Source of the DNA: Gammaproteobacteria bacterium | GTDB lineage: Bacteria; Pseudomonadota; Gammaproteobacteria; Legionellales; Legionellaceae | Direction of reading: 5' to 3' | Assembly: GCA_013289415.1 (NCBI GenBank) | Contig: JABDAB010000008.1 | Span: forward strand, 697 to 53,436 | DNA length: 52,740 bases | In this document: piece by piece, positions 49,442 to 52,740 of the stretch | Layout: every line of letters starts with the position of its first letter | How positions within the stretch are numbered: the first letter of the stretch is position 1 | Program-made: the position numbers and the translations under genes | The notes under the pieces: generated by a model | The model's input: the letters and a program-made list of their open reading frames with translations, nothing else | Told to the model about the DNA's origin: nothing | Databases searched by the model: none

Positions 49442-50857
49442 TCAGGACACTAGTGGATCTTGGCAATACATTTTGATACCAACAAAGTTGGCAGCGACCA
49501 AGATTAAGAAAACGATCGGTGCGACCCAATTGAATACACTCCAGAATAAATAGTCTATTGGATGCACACCCAGCGTTGCTGCGATAAAAGCGCCAGATGT
49601 TGTCCATGGAATGAGCGGTGTTGAAAACGTACTCCCTTCTTCAATGGCTTTAGATAACACACAACTTTCTAAACCCATTTTATGATAGGCCTGTTTAAAC
49701 AACTTGCTTGTGAGAATAATGCTTAAGTAGGCTTCTCCCATCAGAAGGTTACAGGTCACAGCGATAAATAAAGTAGCTAATACCAAGCTCACAGGATGGT
49801 TGAGGTTAACAATCATCCGTGCAAATAAAGTACTAATAAAATGATAGCTATCGAGTAGTCCGCCCAGTGAAAGAATAAGTAGTGCCAATGACATGGACCA
49901 GAGCATGCTTTGTATGCCGCCACGACTTAAAGCAGTATCTATAATTGCAGAGCCGGTTGGCAAAAAATGTGGTCCACTGAACAAGCCATTGAGGACATCT
50001 GTTAATTTCAAGTGTTGCATCAACACGCTGATGCATAAAGCAATCACAATAGAGATGAGCATGGATAATTCAGCGGGCTTTTTATTGAGACTCATCACAA
50101 GCATCACAAGAATGGGTAGCACCGTTATCAATCCAATGTGAATATGGGTGTGGATGAGTTGTTGAATTGATGCAATATCCTGCAAGTAAGCAGGATTATC
50201 AATCACATAGTGATGTCCAATAAACCAAAAAATGGCCAAGCTTATCAGATAAGCCGGCATGATACTGTAAGTCATGCCTTTGATGTGGGTATAGAGATCC
50301 GTATCTGTGGCAAGTGCCGATAAGATAGTGGTATCCGAAATAGGTGAGAATTTATCACCAAAGTATGCGCCTGATACAATCATACCCGCCGCCATGGGTG
50401 CTGGAATATGTAAAATGGAAGCAATACCCATCAAGGCAATTCCCATCGTACCGATGGTACCCCAGCAACTACCAATGGCCAATGACATCAAACTGCATAA
50501 TAACATCCCCATCGGTAAAAAATTTTGAGGCGTAATAAAATTAAGTCCGTAGTAGATCAGTGTTGGGATAGCACCAGACATTGTAAATGCGGCAATCACA
50601 GCACCTAGCAATATGAAATATAAGAAAACTGGAGATGATTTTTGTACGGCAGACATCATGCCTTGTTTGAGTAAAGATTGATCTGGGTTTAAATATAAAG
50701 CATGCAAAATGACCCATAATATACTGAGTAAGATAATACTATGCAGACTCGTTTTAAATATCATCAGTCCCGAAAAAACAAAACATAAGATACCTGAAAC
50801 ACACAATAGGGACTGTATCAAGCTAGGTTTAGTGCTTATGCTGCCTTGGATTGTCAT
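49442..50857 (-). CDS. nhaC: NhaC-family Na+/H+ antiporter
   Basis: Inner-membrane secondary transporter that exchanges Na+ for protons. The product has 471 residues with about 11-12 hydrophobic segments, the usual size of NhaC. Conserved-looking parts are GSCWGTIGTMGIALMGIA, MIVSGAYFGDKFSPISDTTI with its acidic Asp residues, and EEGSTFSTPLIPWTTSGAF, all typical of the NhaC/ion-transporter superfamily. AGGA lies nine bases before the ATG. It is divergent from the response-regulator gene. Substrate is assigned from family only. Confidence 0.88.
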   Translation of the reverse strand: MTIQGSISTKPSLIQSLLCVSGILCFVFSGLMIFKTSLHSIILLSILWVILHALYLNPDQSLLKQGMMSAVQKSSPVFLYFILLGAVIAAFTMSGAIPTLIYYGLNFITPQNFLPMGMLLCSLMSLAIGSCWGTIGTMGIALMGIASILHIPAPMAAGMIVSGAYFGDKFSPISDTTILSALATDTDLYTHIKGMTYSIMPAYLISLAIFWFIGHHYVIDNPAYLQDIASIQQLIHTHIHIGLITVLPILVMLVMSLNKKPAELSMLISIVIALCISVLMQHLKLTDVLNGLFSGPHFLPTGSAIIDTALSRGGIQSMLWSMSLALLILSLGGLLDSYHFISTLFARMIVNLNHPVSLVLATLFIAVTCNLLMGEAYLSIILTSKLFKQAYHKMGLESCVLSKAIEEGSTFSTPLIPWTTSGAFIAATLGVHPIDYLFWSVFNWVAPIVFLILVAANFVGIKMYCQDPLVS

Positions 50858-50893
50858 GTGTATTATTCCTTATGAGTATGCCGAATTGAGTCT

Positions 50894-50926
50894 ATTATAA
50901 AACATGACAGATGACTGAAAGATGAC
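50894..50926 (-). promoter_or_regulatory. nhaC promoter with candidate response-regulator operator
   Basis: On the minus strand TATAAT (50899-50894) has no good -35. Instead a direct repeat GTCATCT-TTCA-GTCATCT (50926-50909 region, 11-bp period) overlaps the -35 position, and a third GTCAT follows. OmpR/PhoB-family regulators bind direct repeats of 11-bp period near a weak -35. The link to the regulator encoded at 51095 is inferred. Confidence 0.45.
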
Positions 50927-51020
50927 GGATTGATTACAATTTTGTCATATTCAACGGGCTTCACTTATTAGCACATTAGTTACCCTGCTATATCGAGAGG
51001 ATCATGCTATACATGGATCA

Positions 51021-51042
51021 CATATGGAACATATGATATAAT
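51021..51042 (+). promoter_or_regulatory. Extended -10 promoter and inverted repeat before the response regulator
   Basis: TATAAT (51037-51042) preceded by TG and one base is an extended -10. Directly upstream CATATG-GAA-CATATG (51021-51035) is a 15-base inverted repeat that could be an operator for autoregulation. The 5' leader would be about 45 bases with GGGGAG near 51079. Confidence 0.6.
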
Positions 51043-51094
51043 TAAAGATCACTGCATTAATCATGGGACATTCAATTGGGGAGATCCTGTAAAC

Positions 51095-51766
51095 ATGCGC
51101 ATTCTGATCGTTGAAGATAACCCTACTACAGCAGCTTTTCTTTATAAAGCGCTAAAGGAGCACTATTTTACGCCTGAAATTGCTTCTGATGGCGAAATGG
51201 GGCTCCATTTAGTACGAAATCAGCAATATGACGTTGTTGTTTTAGATGTGATGTTGCCGAAAATAGATGGTTGGACGTTGATTCAGGAAATAAGAAAATT
51301 CAATGCAACCATCCCCATCATTTTTGTCACAGCACGGGATGCCGTGAATGATAGAGTTAAAGGTTTGGAGTTGGGCGCGGATGATTATTTGGTCAAGCCA
51401 TTTGCATTCTCTGAGTTGTTAGCGCGTCTGAATGTCATGGTACGACGTAAGCCTGAAATCGCCTCTCAAGTGATGTTAATGTCTGATTTGGTGGTGGATA
51501 AAGACAGGCATCGCGCAATACGAGGTGGTCGAGTATTGTCACTGAGCGCTAAAGAGTTTAGCTTGCTGTGTTTGTTTTTAAATAAAACAGGGCAAGTATT
51601 AACACGAACGTATATTGCAGAGCAGGTCTGGGATATTCATTTTGATTCCAATACAAATGCCATTGATGTTGCCATCAAAAGATTGCGAGAAAAAATCGAT
51701 CAAGATCATGAAATTAAACTGATTCATACCATCAGGGGAGTAGGTTATGTTATGGAAGTGCGCTGA
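51095..51766 (+). CDS. OmpR/PhoB-family response regulator
   Basis: DNA-binding regulator of a two-component system. The product has 223 residues. The receiver (1-115) has acidic ILIVEDN, phosphoacceptor Asp51 in VVVLDVMLP, Thr79 and Lys101 in YLVKPF. The C-terminal winged helix (about 128-222) contains LSAKEFSLLCLFL, the recognition region IDVAIKRLREKID and the wing IHTIRGVGYVMEV. It is most like the CusR/CopR/QseB subgroup. The gene overlaps the kinase gene by 20 bases, a sign of coupled expression. Signal and targets are unknown. Confidence 0.95.
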   Translation: MRILIVEDNPTTAAFLYKALKEHYFTPEIASDGEMGLHLVRNQQYDVVVLDVMLPKIDGWTLIQEIRKFNATIPIIFVTARDAVNDRVKGLELGADDYLVKPFAFSELLARLNVMVRRKPEIASQVMLMSDLVVDKDRHRAIRGGRVLSLSAKEFSLLCLFLNKTGQVLTRTYIAEQVWDIHFDSNTNAIDVAIKRLREKIDQDHEIKLIHTIRGVGYVMEVR

Positions 51767-52740
51767 TTCACCCCAAAGACAAACGACGTCTCTGGCAAGA
51801 CGATTAACTTATCTTTATACCTTTTCAACCATGGGGTTGCTGTTTGTGGTCGCCTTGTTGTTTTTTCCCTCGTTAGTCCGCATTTTATCACATGATAATC
51901 CCAATGCGACGCTTGAATGTTTCAAGCAAATCATGCTGATGTCACTGTGTGTTTCGGTAGGTGCAATATTGTTAGGTCAATTTATTGCACGAAGAGGGCT
52001 CAATAAAATTAATGAGCTTCAACAGGCTATGACACGCATTTCTGGAGAGGCCTTGGAAGAGCGGTTAGACGTAAACAACTGGCCATTAGAGTTAAGACCA
52101 CTGGGTGAGCAGTTTAATCACATGCTTGGACGTCTTCAGCGTGCATTTGATCAATTGGCACAATTCTCTTCGGACATCGCTCATGAGTTGCGTCATCCGA
52201 TTCATCATTTGATGCAAATAACCGAACTGTCATTGTCAAAACCGGATGCGCAAGTCTCAAATGATGTACTGGTTACTTACATGAAAGAATTTCAAGATTT
52301 ATCGAGGCTGGTTGAGCAGTTACTCTTTATTTCACGTTCAGAACAGGCTCAAATTCAACTCGATAAGCAGTTGATTGATCTTCCTCAATTGATAGATAAA
52401 ATATTTGAATATTATCAAGCATGGGCTGATGAAAAAAACATTACGTTGTCTTGTTCTGGGATGGCTCAGTTGACGGCAGATCCCATTTTGCTTCAGCGCG
52501 CACTATGCAACTTATGTGCTAATTCGCTCCAGTTTACCGAGAATGGCGGTGTGATTGCGGTGAAGATATCCGCTCCAGAACATCAGCAAGTTTTGATTGA
52601 AATTTGTGATGACGGGACAGGTATTGATACACAACATCTGCCCCATCTATTTCAACGATTTTATCAAGTGGAGACAGCTCGCAGTCGACCGGGAACCTTG
52701 GGATTGGGACTGCCTATTGTAAAATCAATTGTCGATTTGC
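51747..52740 (+). CDS. Sensor histidine kinase (3' end outside window)
   Basis: Partner kinase of the upstream regulator. The start ATG at 51747 has GGGGAG six bases upstream and lies inside the regulator gene in another frame. Two membrane helices (about 25-46 and 61-82) enclose only about 14 periplasmic residues. A HAMP-like segment precedes the dimerisation domain, with FSSDIAHELRHPI giving phospho-His146. The ATPase domain shows NLCANSLQF (N box), EICDDGTGID (G1), LFQRFYQ (F box) and GTLGLGLPIVKS (G2). The residue four after the His is His150, where Thr or Asn is normal in this family. The frame is still open at the window end (331 codons visible). Confidence 0.94.
   Translation, partial: MLWKCADSPQRQTTSLARRLTYLYTFSTMGLLFVVALLFFPSLVRILSHDNPNATLECFKQIMLMSLCVSVGAILLGQFIARRGLNKINELQQAMTRISGEALEERLDVNNWPLELRPLGEQFNHMLGRLQRAFDQLAQFSSDIAHELRHPIHHLMQITELSLSKPDAQVSNDVLVTYMKEFQDLSRLVEQLLFISRSEQAQIQLDKQLIDLPQLIDKIFEYYQAWADEKNITLSCSGMAQLTADPILLQRALCNLCANSLQFTENGGVIAVKISAPEHQQVLIEICDDGTGIDTQHLPHLFQRFYQVETARSRPGTLGLGLPIVKSIVDL

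Noticed and set aside
31139-52740. CRISPR array or tandem-repeat array in the accessory region
   Set aside because: No series of regularly spaced repeats was found; all repeats are pairs or palindromes.

Overview
The window looks like a chromosomal segment of a member of the Legionellales (Legionella-like gammaproteobacterium). This rests on AT-rich DNA, the gene order tuf, tRNA-Trp, secE, nusG, rplKAJL, rpoBC, rpsLG, fusA, tuf, S10-spc-alpha without interruption, and the genes that follow, which resemble Dot/Icm-type effectors (U-box protein, TPR-kinase, ankyrin-kinase, papain-like protease candidate). The species assignment is inference; no search was run.

Bases 1-31138 are housekeeping. 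A 3' part of one tuf gene opens the window. tRNA-Trp and secE-nusG come next, then the L11/L10-rpoBC operon with an L10 leader and an rplL-rpoB hairpin. The str operon follows from a near-consensus promoter, with a complete second tuf, and then the S10, spc and alpha operons run to a strong terminator after rplQ. Points of interest here are a sharp tuf gene-conversion boundary, a long-form S14 that carries a complete zinc ribbon, a Thr at a normally Pro rifampicin-pocket position of RpoB, and two structured spacers (rpsJ-rplC, rpsQ-rplN).

Bases 31290-38657 form an accessory block bracketed by two 201-bp elements, 99% identical and in inverted orientation. Each is itself a long palindrome and each lies between convergent gene ends. 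The block holds a U-box E3-ligase-like gene, a 5'-truncated tyrosine recombinase, an intact-looking IS982-family insertion sequence (17-bp terminal repeats, TCATTG duplication, a palindromic element nested in its promoter region), a TPR-plus-kinase gene and an unrecognised 524-residue protein. The inverted repeats could allow this block to invert.

Bases 38746-48570 continue as an effector-like cluster: a 582-residue protein with a C-terminal membrane helix, an IS66 transposase remnant, an ankyrin-kinase with HGD/DFE motifs, a protein with a Cys-His-Asp pattern like C58/papain-fold proteases, a secreted beta-barrel outer-membrane protein flanked by a 31-bp inverted repeat, and a 1063-residue repeat protein. 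Together they suggest a set of host-directed proteins that act on ubiquitination, phosphorylation and proteolysis. That role is inferred from domains; translocation is untested.

Bases 48642-52740 return to an ordinary bacterial locus: an unknown cupin-like gene and an NhaC-type antiporter on the minus strand, divergent from an OmpR-family response regulator and its overlapping histidine kinase (cut by the window end). A direct repeat with 11-bp period sits at the -35 region of nhaC and could be the regulator's operator.
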